A DNA stretch of 64,000 bases from positions 13,756 through 77,755 of the forward strand of contig CAKQMV010000010.1 in the NCBI GenBank assembly GCA_934255135.1, given 5' to 3'. Origin of the DNA: an uncultured Clostridia bacterium. Lineage in GTDB: Bacteria > Bacillota > Clostridia > Peptostreptococcales > Anaerovoracaceae. The position numbers and the translations under genes are program-made. How positions within the stretch are numbered: position 1 is the first letter of the stretch; each line of letters starts with the position of its first letter. Shown here piece by piece: positions 8,059-16,551 of this stretch. The notes beneath the pieces were generated by a model. The model made no database searches. It was not told the origin of the DNA and saw only the letters and a program-made list of their open reading frames with translations.

Positions 8059-8086
8059 AACCGCTGCAGATATGACTATGTAATTC

Positions 8087-8127
8087 AGAGATGTATTCTA
8101 TGAAAATAGGATGCATCTCTTTTTTTG
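8087..8127 (+). terminator. Rho-independent terminator
   Basis: A 14-bp stem beginning AGAGATG (8087) and ending GCATCTCT (8120), with two G-U pairs and a TGAAAA loop, is followed by seven Ts. It ends transcription that enters the island from rpsI; for the integrase on the other strand it lies downstream. Confidence 0.8.
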
Positions 8128-8138
8128 ATTGGAAAGTC

Positions 8139-8864
8139 TTAAATAAGATTTATGGCGTTTACGATCTCATCAATATCAAGCTGCGTATAAGTGTCGTTTA
8201 TCAGATCCTGTGAATGTCCGAGTATCTTTTTTCGTATGGTTTCTCGAATCTCTGCTTTGTGCATCATGGAGCTGCACGTATATCTGCAACAGTGAGGTGT
8301 GTGATCCATGCCGAGTTGCTCCATCAAAGGCAGAAAGTGTTTTTTGTAATAATTGTCGTACTTGAATTGTTCACCATTGGAACGGTGAATAAGATATTCG
8401 CTGTCGGTATCTTCAAACCAGGATTTGTAAAATGGATATACTTTTTCTGCAATGGGAACTTTGCGAATGCCATTCTGGGTCTTACTGGCCACTATATCAA
8501 AGTACCTTTCTTCTAGATGAACATCTTCTTTTTTGAGATTAAGAAGATCGCCGATTCGCACCCCGGAATATATCAACATCAGAGCCGTTTGACATATTGG
8601 GTTATCCTGATGCTCCCAAAGTTTCATTACTTCCTCTTCGGTAAATTTCTGCCGATCATACTGATTTGGGTTTTTATCCTTGTACTGAGATATGTCTATA
8701 TATTGACTGTAATCCTTCGATACGTAATCATACTTCATGGCATACTTGTACATTTTTGAAATGAGAATTTTCATTTTTCTCATAGTAGGATGGTTTTTAT
8801 CGGTTGTGTCGAAGAGGTATTGAAAATCTTTAGCTTTGAGATCGATAAACATTTTATCGTGCAA
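8139..8864 (-). pseudogene. Tyrosine recombinase/integrase, 5'-truncated
   Basis: The reading frame encodes ~241 residues of a phage/ICE-type tyrosine integrase. It has part of the core-binding domain (KILISKMYKYAMKYDYVSKDYS) and the whole catalytic domain: Arg in LIYSGVRIGDLLNL, HTPHCCRYTCSS (HxxR), LGHSQ, and the nucleophile Tyr in DTYTQLD. The arm-binding N-terminus of about 100 residues is missing and no ATG with a ribosome binding site exists; the frame only opens at a TTG. Immediately beyond 8864 the plus strand turns into the 3' end of a sigma-factor gene, so a deletion or recombination fused the two remnants. The site next to rpsI suggests it once integrated the island there. It is probably inactive. 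Confidence 0.85.
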
Positions 8865-8947
8865 AGGCGCTTGGTCTTACCAAGCAGACCGTATATAAAA
8901 GAATTCAACGTGCCAGAAAGATGATTGAGAAGGCCTTGGAGGAATAG
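8861..8947 (+). pseudogene. 3' fragment of a sigma-70-family (ECF-like) sigma factor
   Basis: Codons from 8861 to TAG 8947 read AKALGLTKQTVYKRIQRARKMIEKALEE, the region 4.2 helix-turn-helix end of a sigma factor. It matches the C-terminus of the intact sigma gene at 18566-19114 almost residue for residue (SLGITKPTAYKRIQRARK). Nothing upstream is sigma-like; the integrase fragment begins there on the other strand. The stop is followed at once by the ATG of a DUF4367-type gene, exactly as in the intact copy. Confidence 0.9.
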
Positions 8948-9628
8948 ATGAATTTAGAACAGATTGTGATATCGGCACTTGATGCTGAAATAAATCAATA
9001 TGAAGCTGCGTCATCAGCTTTGCCGGAACCTTCGTTTTCATTGAAGCACAGAAGGGTCATGACAGAAGCCATTCGTACTGCAAATAAACAAATAAAGATT
9101 AGCGAAAAAACGCATCAGCAAACTCATCACGTACGCATAAGGCGTGTTGTTGCGGCTGCTTTGGTGGCAGTGCTGATAATGGTTTCCTCAGTAATAGCAT
9201 TTGCTGCAGTGTATCCAGAGTATTACATGGTTATAAAAGAAAAAGTAAGGGAATGGACAATTACTTTTGTGACAGATAGCGAAGATAATGCTTTGACAGA
9301 ATTCGTTGTAAAGAAGGGTGCAGTGCCGGAAAACTTTGCTCTTACAAATGAAGTGTCAGAGGATGGAGTATATATGGCAACCTATGACAGACCTGAAGTA
9401 GAGGAAGAAATAATCTATGTCCAGGAATCACTTTCCAAATACTCAGTCACAGGTATTGATTCGGAAAATGATTATAAGAAGATAGAGGAGATAAACGGGA
9501 TTAAAACCATAGTGATGAAAAAGAATGACTGCTATACATTGTTCTGGGTTAAAGATGGCTGCTCATATACATTAGTGGGCAATTGTAATCTGGATGTTTT
9601 GAAGGCATATGCTGAGTCACTGGAATAG
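8948..9628 (+). CDS. DUF4367-type membrane protein, probable anti-sigma factor (copy 1)
   Basis: 226 residues with a soluble N-terminus (~1-65), one membrane helix (~72-95, VVAAALVAVLIMVSSVIAFAA) and an external C-terminal domain. The end, ENDYKKIEEINGIKTIVMKK to CYTLFWVKDGCSYTLVGNC, is DUF4367-like. The topology and position directly after a sigma-factor gene fit an anti-sigma or envelope sensor. It is a paralogue of 19115-19783 (both contain WTITFV, DSEDN and YSVTG). Here the cognate sigma gene has been reduced to its last 29 codons, so this copy is an orphan or may act on the intact sigma factor. GGAGG lies 5 bases upstream inside the sigma remnant. Confidence 0.72.
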   Translation: MNLEQIVISALDAEINQYEAASSALPEPSFSLKHRRVMTEAIRTANKQIKISEKTHQQTHHVRIRRVVAAALVAVLIMVSSVIAFAAVYPEYYMVIKEKVREWTITFVTDSEDNALTEFVVKKGAVPENFALTNEVSEDGVYMATYDRPEVEEEIIYVQESLSKYSVTGIDSENDYKKIEEINGIKTIVMKKNDCYTLFWVKDGCSYTLVGNCNLDVLKAYAESLE

Positions 9629-9653
9629 AACAAAAAAATAAAAAAATTATAAA

Positions 9654-9712
9654 ATATCTGTCCACAAATATGGGGCTCCTTTGTTTGAGTATATAGAAGG
9701 CAACTTCAATAC
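9654..9712 (+). promoter_or_regulatory. Conserved upstream block of the small secreted protein gene (copy 1)
   Basis: About 58 bases here are nearly identical to 19807-19866, including TGTCCACAAA, CTCCTTTGTTT, AGTATATAGAAGG and CAACTTCAATAC. Both copies lie just ahead of paralogous secreted-protein genes. The GTATATA element also occurs before the sigma gene and its third-copy fragment. A promoter read by the island sigma factor is a reasonable guess; the hexamers cannot be assigned with confidence. Confidence 0.5.
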
Positions 9713-9732
9713 TTGAACAAAGGAGATTTTTT

Positions 9733-10158
9733 ATGAAGAACAGAATTATTTGTATAGCGGTGTCTTTGCTTATAATGATGGTACCATGCTTCGCTTTTGC
9801 CGGAACAGAACTCGATACGCCAATTGAAGAAGGGCTTGTGGACGAATATTCATATACTTCAACAGTAAGCACTACGCTAACCATCAGCAACACCGGGGTA
9901 GCAAAACCAAGAGCTGTTATTACTGGTTTTCCTGGAACAACGACAAAGTTATCTGTAACAATGTATCTTCAGAAATACTCAAATGGATCGTGGGAAACCA
10001 TTCAAAGCTGGAGTAGTTCTACAACATTAAACAGTTTAACACTAACTAAGAGCAAAGTTGTTTCAAAAGGTAAATATAGAACGCATGCAGTATTTAAAGC
10101 ATATCGTAATTCTAGCAGCGAACAGATTGTTAAGAATTCAGGGACTGTGAGTTGCTGA
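9733..10158 (+). CDS. Small secreted protein, family A (copy 1)
   Basis: I do not recognise the family. The 141 residues start with a signal peptide (~1-24, ending PCFAFAGTE). The mature part is a Ser/Thr-rich beta-type domain: STVSTTLTISNTG, KPRAVITGFPG, YLQKYSNGSW, then KGKYRTHAVFKAY. It is a clear paralogue of 19889-20314 (most positions identical), and a decayed third copy is at 16790-16968. AAAGGAG precedes the ATG. Its upstream block is shared with the second copy and it follows the DUF4367-type gene in both places, so it probably belongs to that sigma regulon and acts outside the cell or in the wall. Confidence 0.7.
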   Translation: MKNRIICIAVSLLIMMVPCFAFAGTELDTPIEEGLVDEYSYTSTVSTTLTISNTGVAKPRAVITGFPGTTTKLSVTMYLQKYSNGSWETIQSWSSSTTLNSLTLTKSKVVSKGKYRTHAVFKAYRNSSSEQIVKNSGTVSC

Positions 10159-10329
10159 ATTACAAAGCATTAAAGCACTTTAGTTCTTTCAAGCTAATCC
10201 AGTTAACATCTTATAAAGGAGGTGCCCCCATGGTGTAGAGCAAATTAAATAATAAAGTTATGAGAAAAATCAAAAGCTACCAAACAATGTACTAACTAGT
10301 TTCAATTTTTAAGCAAAGGAGGTTCACAA

Positions 10330-11316
10330 ATGAAAAAAAGAATATTTTCTGTTGTATTAATAATTACAACATTAATAATTTCTTCAATAGAAATTTTTGC
10401 TATAAGCACGAATTCAAACACTGATATATGTGAATTAGAATCATATTCAGGTTTTTCACCACAAAAAGTACCACTAAATAAAGCTTTTCTTGCATCAAGA
10501 AAAATTAATACTACAGGAGAAATTATTAATTCATCTAAAGACTACAATAGTTTTAAAATAAATATCACACCTGAGTCGATGGATAAAAATTTCAGCATAA
10601 TATTAAAAAACGATTTTACTGATGCCAATATCGTAAATAATTCAATAATAGGAAATTCAAATTACAGCACGAACGAAATAGTAGATTTTTTCGATGGCGG
10701 ATTTAGAAAACACTTCGTTTTATATAACGACAGTAATGAAATTTTTGATTGTGGTATTATAGCACCTTCTGGATACACTTTCAGATTCGCAGAAGATGGG
10801 TTTGGTAATGAAGATGGTTCTATAGAACTAGTCAATTTAGAAGGGAATCCTATACTAGCAATTTATCAACCTTGGGCAAAAGATTCCACTGGTAAAGATG
10901 TAAAAACATACTATACTATCGAAGACAACCGAGTGTACCAAAGAGTTTTACACAAGGGAAGTGATTATGTTTATCCAATTATTGCAGATCCAACTGCTCA
11001 ATATAATAAGTGGTTTTCTGGTACAAAATGGGTTAGTAATACATCTGGATGGACACTATCGGTTGCTCCATCTAGCACTTTGATAAAAGAAATGAATGCG
11101 CAGAAAGGTTCAATGATAGCATCTGTTACAAATACTAGTTGGAACACACTATACAACCAGCACAAAGGCTCATCTCATTGGAAAAATACACAGGGAATGA
11201 AGGATCAATATAAATGCCATGCATTTAATGCCCAAAGCAAGAGTCGATGGAATCTTGACACATGGAGACCAAACGTAGGGTATACTCAAACAGTATTAAA
11301 ATTATGTAATCCTTAG
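10330..11316 (+). CDS. Secreted protein with C-terminal DUF2599-like domain
   Basis: 328 residues. Signal peptide ~1-25 (ending EIFAIS). The last ~95 residues (WVSNTSGWTLSVAP, TQGMKDQYKCHAFNAQSK, WNLDTWRPNVG, LKLCNP) fit the DUF2599 pattern as I remember it, including the two conserved Cys. The mature protein has four Cys, so two disulfides are possible. AGGAGG lies just before ATG. The next gene encodes a membrane thioredoxin-like protein with CKEC, which could form those disulfides. Codon use is very AT-rich compared with the housekeeping genes, a sign of transfer. The role is unknown; an extracellular effector is a possibility. Confidence 0.65.
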   Translation: MKKRIFSVVLIITTLIISSIEIFAISTNSNTDICELESYSGFSPQKVPLNKAFLASRKINTTGEIINSSKDYNSFKINITPESMDKNFSIILKNDFTDANIVNNSIIGNSNYSTNEIVDFFDGGFRKHFVLYNDSNEIFDCGIIAPSGYTFRFAEDGFGNEDGSIELVNLEGNPILAIYQPWAKDSTGKDVKTYYTIEDNRVYQRVLHKGSDYVYPIIADPTAQYNKWFSGTKWVSNTSGWTLSVAPSSTLIKEMNAQKGSMIASVTNTSWNTLYNQHKGSSHWKNTQGMKDQYKCHAFNAQSKSRWNLDTWRPNVGYTQTVLKLCNP

Positions 11317-11331
11317 AGGGAGGTGCAAGTT

Positions 11332-12006
11332 ATGAAAGATGACAGGCATGAACAAAAGAGTCGTATATATATATTAATTGGCATTATATATTCAATTTTA
11401 ATTGTATTATGGTATATGTCAGGGTATTTCAGAGACAATCATCCACAAGTTATAATTCCATCATACATTAATTGGTTATTTTATACACTTGTAGTTTCTA
11501 TTCCGATTACGACTCTGTTGCTAGGTATGCACGGTAGAGAAAGAAAGATAGTTCAAATCCTTATCATTGTAAACTGTTGTGCAATTATTATCTTTTTCAC
11601 TGCTGCAGGGAAGCTAGTGTATTTTACTCATTTAAAATATACTCACGACTATATTAAATCAGAAAATATTAATGGTATTTCACTTACATCAGTTGAAGAA
11701 CATCTTGCAGATTCAAATGATTATATTCTGTATTTTGGTCGTAATGATTGCAAAGAGTGTAATTTAGCAGAAAAAATAATTGATGGTACTCTCAATCAAT
11801 CTGAACTCATAATTCAAGGATATTATACTAATCTAGACAGGGATAAAAGTTCTAGTAAGCATATGTATGAGGTATTAGATAGCCTGGATGTGCACAGCGT
11901 TCCAACTCTCATTTATAAAAGCAAGAGTGGTGAAATAACAAATATAAGCATCAAACAAAATGATATTCAAAAGTATGTAGAAATGATTAATAAACAAAAC
12001 GAATAA
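11332..12006 (+). CDS. Membrane-anchored thioredoxin-like protein (CxxC)
   Basis: 224 residues: about three membrane helices in the first ~100 (IYILIGIIYSILIVLWYM, WLFYTLVVSIPITTLLL, ILIIVNCCAIIIFFTAA), then an extracytoplasmic thioredoxin-fold domain with YFGRNDCKECNLAEKI (Cys140, Cys143) and the cis-Pro motif HSVPTLIY. It resembles bacteriocin transport accessory/thiol oxidoreductases (PedC/BrcD-like). I chose ATG 11332 because GGGAGGTG lies 6 bases upstream; a GTG at 11323 overlaps that site. It begins 16 bases after the DUF2599-type gene and may help its disulfide formation or secretion. Confidence 0.65.
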   Translation: MKDDRHEQKSRIYILIGIIYSILIVLWYMSGYFRDNHPQVIIPSYINWLFYTLVVSIPITTLLLGMHGRERKIVQILIIVNCCAIIIFFTAAGKLVYFTHLKYTHDYIKSENINGISLTSVEEHLADSNDYILYFGRNDCKECNLAEKIIDGTLNQSELIIQGYYTNLDRDKSSSKHMYEVLDSLDVHSVPTLIYKSKSGEITNISIKQNDIQKYVEMINKQNE

Positions 12007-12111
12007 GCATTCGATTATATACAGATGAAATATAATGTTATATTAATCATAATTAAAATTGATCACCTACTATAAGTTATAGTAATTATTCCGAAATGGA
12101 GGTATAGCCCA

Positions 12112-12177
12112 ATGGGATTACTGAATAAAACATTTTATAATTACAATTTCTTAAATTTAGAAAGGAGTCTGAAATGA
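12112..12177 (+). CDS. Short 21-codon ORF overlapping the next gene
   Basis: An ATG at 12112 preceded by GGAGG (12098-12102) opens 21 codons (MGLLNKTFYNYNFLNLERSL plus Lys) ending in a TGA that overlaps the next ATG by 4 bases (ATGA). The next gene's ribosome binding site lies inside it. This looks like a leader ORF giving translational coupling, or a decayed start. It has no recognisable domain. Confidence 0.35.
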   Translation: MGLLNKTFYNYNFLNLERSLK

Positions 12178-12614
12178 ATATATTAAGTAACATAGAGAGA
12201 AAAATCATAATACTGCTATTATCTTGCTGTCTTATTTTTCCATTGCTGTCTTTAATTTCAGTATTACCTACTGAAAATGCAGTATATGCTGGTACATATT
12301 CACAGAACGTGGAATTTACATATAAAAAAGGATACAGTGTTGAAGGTCGTAGTAACTCGAGATTTCATTATTTAAAAGCGGGCAAGCCTACACTAAAGCT
12401 TAGCGCATTATCTGGTGCCACCTCTGCATCCCCAGTAAAATTTAGCTTATATACAGGCAATGCATACAAAGGAAGTGTATCTGCGAAGGCCAAGGGCTCA
12501 TTTGTATTCCCTAATTCTGTAACAAAAGGATCGTATTGGCTAAAAATAAGTGGTGGAGCTGGCGTAAACGGATGGATTACAGGAAAAGGCACAATAACAC
12601 CAGTATATCAGTAA
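12174..12614 (+). CDS. Small secreted protein, family B, paired with VanZ (copy 1)
   Basis: 146 residues, function unknown. An N-terminal hydrophobic signal (~8-38, ending AVYAGTY) precedes a ~105-residue mature domain with TYKKGYSVEGRSNSRFHYL and a C-terminal FVFPNSVTKGSYWLKISGG. The pattern SxxKGSYWLxxxGG recurs in the protein at 23642-24076, which has the same size and also sits directly before a VanZ-like gene. AAAGGAG precedes the ATG. The repeated partnership suggests a secreted effector and a membrane partner, but no enzymatic motif is visible. Confidence 0.65.
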   Translation: MNILSNIERKIIILLLSCCLIFPLLSLISVLPTENAVYAGTYSQNVEFTYKKGYSVEGRSNSRFHYLKAGKPTLKLSALSGATSASPVKFSLYTGNAYKGSVSAKAKGSFVFPNSVTKGSYWLKISGGAGVNGWITGKGTITPVYQ

Positions 12615-12649
12615 CTCAAATCTACAATTAATAGAATCTAGAGGTCATT

Positions 12650-13195
12650 ATGGCATATTCAGTTGGAAACCAAATTATCCTACCAGCAGGAATAATAATA
12701 ATCAGTGGTTGTTACACACTATATTATTTCTATTTAAAACATCATAATAGGAATATGTGCAAGGAAATGAAGCTGCGTTTTATATTTGCATTCTATGCTT
12801 TGATTATGTCTTCATTTACTTTATTCCCTATTTTGATTCCACCAATAGAGTCTCAACCGATAGAATATAATCTTAGTTTAGAATATTTAACTCAAATATT
12901 TAATGATAGATATACCTTTATAAATATCGTAGGTAACGCTATGTTATTTGCTCCACTTTCGATTTTAGGGAGTGCATCAAATATAAAAATTTTTAGTAGC
13001 TTGCAAAGCACTATAATTTCTTCGTTTATAATATCTGTTTGTATTGAAGTATTACAGGCTCTGGAAACACACTTTGGCCTAGTTGATCCTGCTGGCATTA
13101 ATGTTTCGGATATAAACGATGTAATCATTAATACAATTGGAGGAATCATTGGATGGAGTCTAATGTATTATTTGAGAAAAACCACCAATAAATAA
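12650..13195 (+). CDS. VanZ-like membrane protein (copy 1)
   Basis: 181 residues with about five membrane helices and the VanZ-family signature: SFTLFPILIPP, FINIVGNAMLFAPLSILG, VCIEVLQALE and the closing DINDVIINTIGGIIGW. VanZ proteins are linked to teicoplanin/lipoglycopeptide and antimicrobial peptide tolerance, by an unknown mechanism. It follows the secreted family B gene by 35 bases. Related copies are at 23064-23578 (frameshifted), 24073-24630, and a fragment at 16552-16665. Confidence 0.82.
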   Translation: MAYSVGNQIILPAGIIIISGCYTLYYFYLKHHNRNMCKEMKLRFIFAFYALIMSSFTLFPILIPPIESQPIEYNLSLEYLTQIFNDRYTFINIVGNAMLFAPLSILGSASNIKIFSSLQSTIISSFIISVCIEVLQALETHFGLVDPAGINVSDINDVIINTIGGIIGWSLMYYLRKTTNK

Positions 13196-13416
13196 CATCA
13201 TTACTAAAGACGAGAGTTATTAATTAGTTTTCTCAGCATTGCCTTGAGCACCGGTTTGGTTGGTTATAGCAGAATATAGAGACATACAGTTCTTGACAAA
13301 AACAGTCACTAAATGTATGTCTCTTGATTATATACGATAATTCGTTGTTTATTTTATACATCAGATATACATACATATTGAATATGATTAGCTAATTTCG
13401 ACTATTGACAATAATT

Positions 13417-13873
13417 TTAATCGTTAATTAGTTCATCATACTTGTGATAAAGTATCCATCTAATAGGATCAATAAATAAAAAGCATACTGCAGATAATAT
13501 GGAAAAAACAAGGAATATACTCGCCAGAAACAACATTTGCAATTCTATGGCTTGGTTCTGTGTAAAATGATCAAACAAAACAACTATACATGGAATTAAA
13601 AAAACTACAAATGGTTTCACTACAAAGCTTTTAAATTCGGTGAGAGGGAGCAAATTCTTTTTCTCATAATCAATCTCATTAATTATGATTTGTATTTTCT
13701 CAATATCATTATTATATATGTTATTATCTTTCAATAATCGATTTAACGATTTTAATCTTTTTTTGTCAAACTCAGACAGAAAATGTTTATAACTCCTCAC
13801 ATTCTCTTTATCTTTTTTATCTAAAAACTTTTTTGCTACAAAAATATATAAATACTCAAACACCATTATTACT
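13417..13873 (-). pseudogene. C-terminal part of a membrane protein interrupted by IS21
   Basis: About 150 residues remain, from VIMVFEYLYIFVAKKFLDKK to the stop, with a charged helical middle and two C-terminal membrane helices (FVVKPFVVFLIPCIVVLF and LFLASIFLVFSILSAVCFLF). I do not recognise the family. The IS21-family element starts at 13874. Joining the sequence across it via the TTACT duplication keeps the frame open into 16552-16458, which adds a further membrane helix. The original gene was therefore split by the IS insertion. An internal ATG at the VFEYLY junction lacks a ribosome binding site. Confidence 0.6.
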
Positions 13874-14006
13874 TGAATATTCCGGGGTGGCGGAGCCACC
13901 CAATATGATGAAATAGAGCCACTGGTTCCGTTATTGAGAGCCAGCACTCCGGACCAGAGAGCCACCCTTATGGTGGGCAGCTCTACTGATCCACCTACTT
14001 TAAAAA

Positions 14007-14750
14007 CTAAATCCTTCTGTGGCGACGCCTCATGGAGACTTCACCATCAATGATGATCTCATAACCATTTGAGGTTATGCGGTCAAGCAATGTATCTGCG
14101 ACACCGGCGCTGCCGAGTCTCTCATGCCAGCCTTTGACTGCTACCTGCGAGCAAAGAATGGTAGATGTCTTATCTTCATCTCTTGCTCTGAGCAGAATCA
14201 ATAGATCACGCTGTTCTTCTTGAGTAGTAGGCAGCAATAGAAAATCATCGAAGATCATCAGCGGTATCCGTCTGAAGCGATTGATGGTTTCGTCATAGAT
14301 GCCCTGCACTCTTGCAGCCTCCATGGTACCGAAAAACTCATTGAGCCTGAAATATTTGACACGATATTTATACCTGCATGCATTGGTGGCCAGTGCGCAG
14401 GAGATATATGTCTTGCCACTACCGGTTGCACCGATGAGCATTATGTTCAGGCCATTGCTGATGTAATCATTGGTCCGAAGTGTATTGAAGAGATCCTGGT
14501 TAAGATGTCTCTCTGGAAGAAATTCTATGCCTCCGATGTGAGCCGTAGTATCTGGGATCGATGAATTCTTCAAAAGGCGCTTGATCTTATTGTTGGTACG
14601 GGCATCAAATTCCGCGTCTACAAGCAAACCGAACTCCTCATCGAATGTCATCGTCGCATAGAGTTCAGGAGACTCTGCATGCTTCCTATACTGGCTTGCC
14701 ATCTCCGGCAACCTCATCTTGCGAAGTTTCTCATATGTATCTCTATTCAT
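14007..14750 (-). CDS. istB: IS21 transposition helper ATPase IstB
   Basis: 247 residues, DnaC/IstB-type AAA+ ATPase that assembles on target DNA and activates IstA. Walker A LIGATGSGKTYIS and Walker B RIPLMIFDDFLLLP are clear, followed by the sensor LCSQVAVKGWHERLG and an arginine-rich C-terminus. I chose the internal ATG at 14750 because GGAGGTG lies just upstream; this start overlaps the end of istA by 8 bases, typical of translational coupling in IS21. Confidence 0.93.
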   Translation of the reverse strand: MNRDTYEKLRKMRLPEMASQYRKHAESPELYATMTFDEEFGLLVDAEFDARTNNKIKRLLKNSSIPDTTAHIGGIEFLPERHLNQDLFNTLRTNDYISNGLNIMLIGATGSGKTYISCALATNACRYKYRVKYFRLNEFFGTMEAARVQGIYDETINRFRRIPLMIFDDFLLLPTTQEEQRDLLILLRARDEDKTSTILCSQVAVKGWHERLGSAGVADTLLDRITSNGYEIIIDGEVSMRRRHRRI

Positions 14751-16296
14751 TGCAGTCACCTCCATAGTACTCAGGTCCACGAAGGTGAGTGTATTTGTTT
14801 ACAGGGTCCTCAGTCTCTTTTTTAAGAGAGTCTTCCTTTGGGAGGTCTTGACCGGCTTCAAGAATCAATCTAATATTCTTGTACCGGGGACTCGGAATAT
14901 GCGTTAAAGCGACGGCGCAGGCATTCTCAAGGCGGTTGGATGAATATTTGTCAGCCAGCTTCAGGAGGGACAGGTAACCTTTGTAGGCCTGTTCTTCCAC
15001 CCGGTAGGCGGCAAATATCTTGTCTACGACTTCCTTTGTATATGGGCCTATGTTTTCCGCCCAGCGCTTGAAACGGCTGCTATCCCATTCACTGTATAGC
15101 TGATGGTTCTCTGGCATATGGTCAACATTGGTAGAATACTGTCCCATGCGACCGTAAAGTCTTCTGTGACTGCAGATACGAGTGCCTTGGTAATAGACCT
15201 CTACTACGCTGCTGGTGCTACGGATATCCACTTTTTTTCTGACGTATGCATATGGAACTGAGTAGTTCTGCTTGTCTAATGATATGTGGTAGTTCATCTG
15301 AACTGTAGCGACCTTCCAGGTGGCAAACTCATATGCGTATTTGGGAAGCGGCTTCATGAAAGGAAGCTCTTCTTCCTCATACACAGATGTGCGTGAGCCA
15401 TCTTTCTTCTGGAATTGCTTAGCGTTAAACTCATCGAGTTCTTTACGGATAGACTTGTTCAGTTCTTGAAGGCTGAAGAACCGTTTATTGCGGAATTTAG
15501 AATTCAACCTCCTGGTCAAAGCTCCCACGGAGCCTTCTACCGCTGCTTTATCCTTAGGAGCCAATACACGTGCCGGAAGCAATGCTGTGTTGTAATGTTC
15601 AGCAAGTTCCTCATAACTCTTGTTTAAAACAGGGTCATCATGCCTCTTGTTCTTGATGACTCTGGTCTTGAGATTATCGCAGACGAGAAGTCTCGTACTG
15701 CCACCGAGGTATGCATACATGTGAACATGCGCATTGATCCAGGCCTCCTGCTTCATATTAGTGAATGCTTCAGCATAGCACAACATACTGAACGGAAGCG
15801 TGGCAACAAACAGGTAACATGGCTGATCTTTTTCGTCGTCCGAGTCGTAGTAATAGAATTTGTCTCCGGCCCAGTCGACCATGAGCTTATCGCCCGGTTT
15901 GTGGTTGATGTGCATCGTCAGTCTGTGCTGATTGACATAGTCTGAATACAGCTTGCAGAACTGAGAGTACATATATGGAGGCTTCTTTGCCTCTCTGCAC
16001 TGATCACAGTATTCTTCCCACAAAGATTGAAGAGTGATATCATCCTTGAGCAACTCTTTGTGGATCCATTCAAAGTCCGGTTTGACCTGGACAGGAATGA
16101 GTTCCTTTTCAGGGAACAAGACTTTGATCAGCTGTGGCTCCTCCATCCGGAGCAATTCAGGCATTGCTTTGCCACTTCTTATGGCTGCCGTCTGTACGGA
16201 TGAGATAGTATTCCTCGATACACGAAGCATCTTGGCAATCATCCGCTGTGATTTCCCGTCAGCTGTTAACTGCAGGATTTGTAATTCTTTGGACAT
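14743..16296 (-). CDS. istA: IS21 transposase IstA
   Basis: 517 residues. An N-terminal helix-turn-helix (GKSQRMIAKMLRVSRNTI) is followed by an rve-type DDE integrase core: the Asp in LMVDWAGD, the Asp in LLVCDNLKT, and the Glu in KAAVEGSVGALT. The remaining C-terminal region is usual for IS21. ATG 16296 has AAGGAGG 9 bases upstream, so it is preferred over the longer frame starting at 16344. No frameshift or stop is present, so it should be active. Confidence 0.94.
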   Translation of the reverse strand: MSKELQILQLTADGKSQRMIAKMLRVSRNTISSVQTAAIRSGKAMPELLRMEEPQLIKVLFPEKELIPVQVKPDFEWIHKELLKDDITLQSLWEEYCDQCREAKKPPYMYSQFCKLYSDYVNQHRLTMHINHKPGDKLMVDWAGDKFYYYDSDDEKDQPCYLFVATLPFSMLCYAEAFTNMKQEAWINAHVHMYAYLGGSTRLLVCDNLKTRVIKNKRHDDPVLNKSYEELAEHYNTALLPARVLAPKDKAAVEGSVGALTRRLNSKFRNKRFFSLQELNKSIRKELDEFNAKQFQKKDGSRTSVYEEEELPFMKPLPKYAYEFATWKVATVQMNYHISLDKQNYSVPYAYVRKKVDIRSTSSVVEVYYQGTRICSHRRLYGRMGQYSTNVDHMPENHQLYSEWDSSRFKRWAENIGPYTKEVVDKIFAAYRVEEQAYKGYLSLLKLADKYSSNRLENACAVALTHIPSPRYKNIRLILEAGQDLPKEDSLKKETEDPVNKYTHLRGPEYYGGDCNE

Positions 16297-16457
16297 ATGT
16301 ATAGTCCTCCTTCTGAATGTATTCGGCTTTCGCCGTAAACCCATTCTAAAGGGTGGCTCTATACATCGGAATATATATTCAATATGATTGGCTCTACCAT
16401 GCGGAAAGGGTGGCTCTCTCTAACGGATAGAGTGGCTCCGATCCGACGGAATACTCA

Positions 16458-16551
16458 TTACTGTGATAATACTAGTTAATCTATTCAAATCGTCTTTATA
16501 TTTTACCCCCAAAAGGAAAATTAAGATTAACAAAACAATGCATACACAAAT
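16458..16551 (-). pseudogene. Upstream fragment of the membrane gene split by IS21
   Basis: On the minus strand this stretch is an open frame (SICVCIVLLILIFLLGVKYK, then DDLNRLTSII) that joins in frame to the 13417-13873 fragment once the IS and one target copy are removed. It ends near 16552, where the plus strand becomes the VanZ fragment, so the start of the gene seems to be lost by an earlier rearrangement. Confidence 0.35.

Larger units (their letters stand above)
13874..16457 (-). mobile_element. IS21-family insertion sequence, intact, with 5-bp target duplication
   Basis: A 2,584-bp element carrying istA and istB. The ends are imperfect inverted repeats: TGAATATTCCG at 13874 and the complement of TGAGTATTCCG ending at 16457, each followed by CGGAGCCAC. 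Several further copies of AGAGCCAC-type repeats lie inside both ends, as is usual in IS21 (multiple transposase sites). TTACT flanks it on both sides (13869-13873 and 16458-16462), a target duplication. Intact genes and a perfect duplication suggest a fairly recent insertion, disrupting a minus-strand membrane protein gene. Confidence 0.9.

Noticed and set aside
8214..8759. Two plus-strand frames over the integrase
   Set aside because: They are antisense to a well-supported tyrosine recombinase frame and show no domain.
10231..10239. ATG GTG TAG with a strong AAAGGAGG site
   Set aside because: Only two sense codons; recorded as a curiosity rather than a gene.
14719..16387. Plus-strand frames over istA/istB
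   Set aside because: Complement of clear transposase genes.
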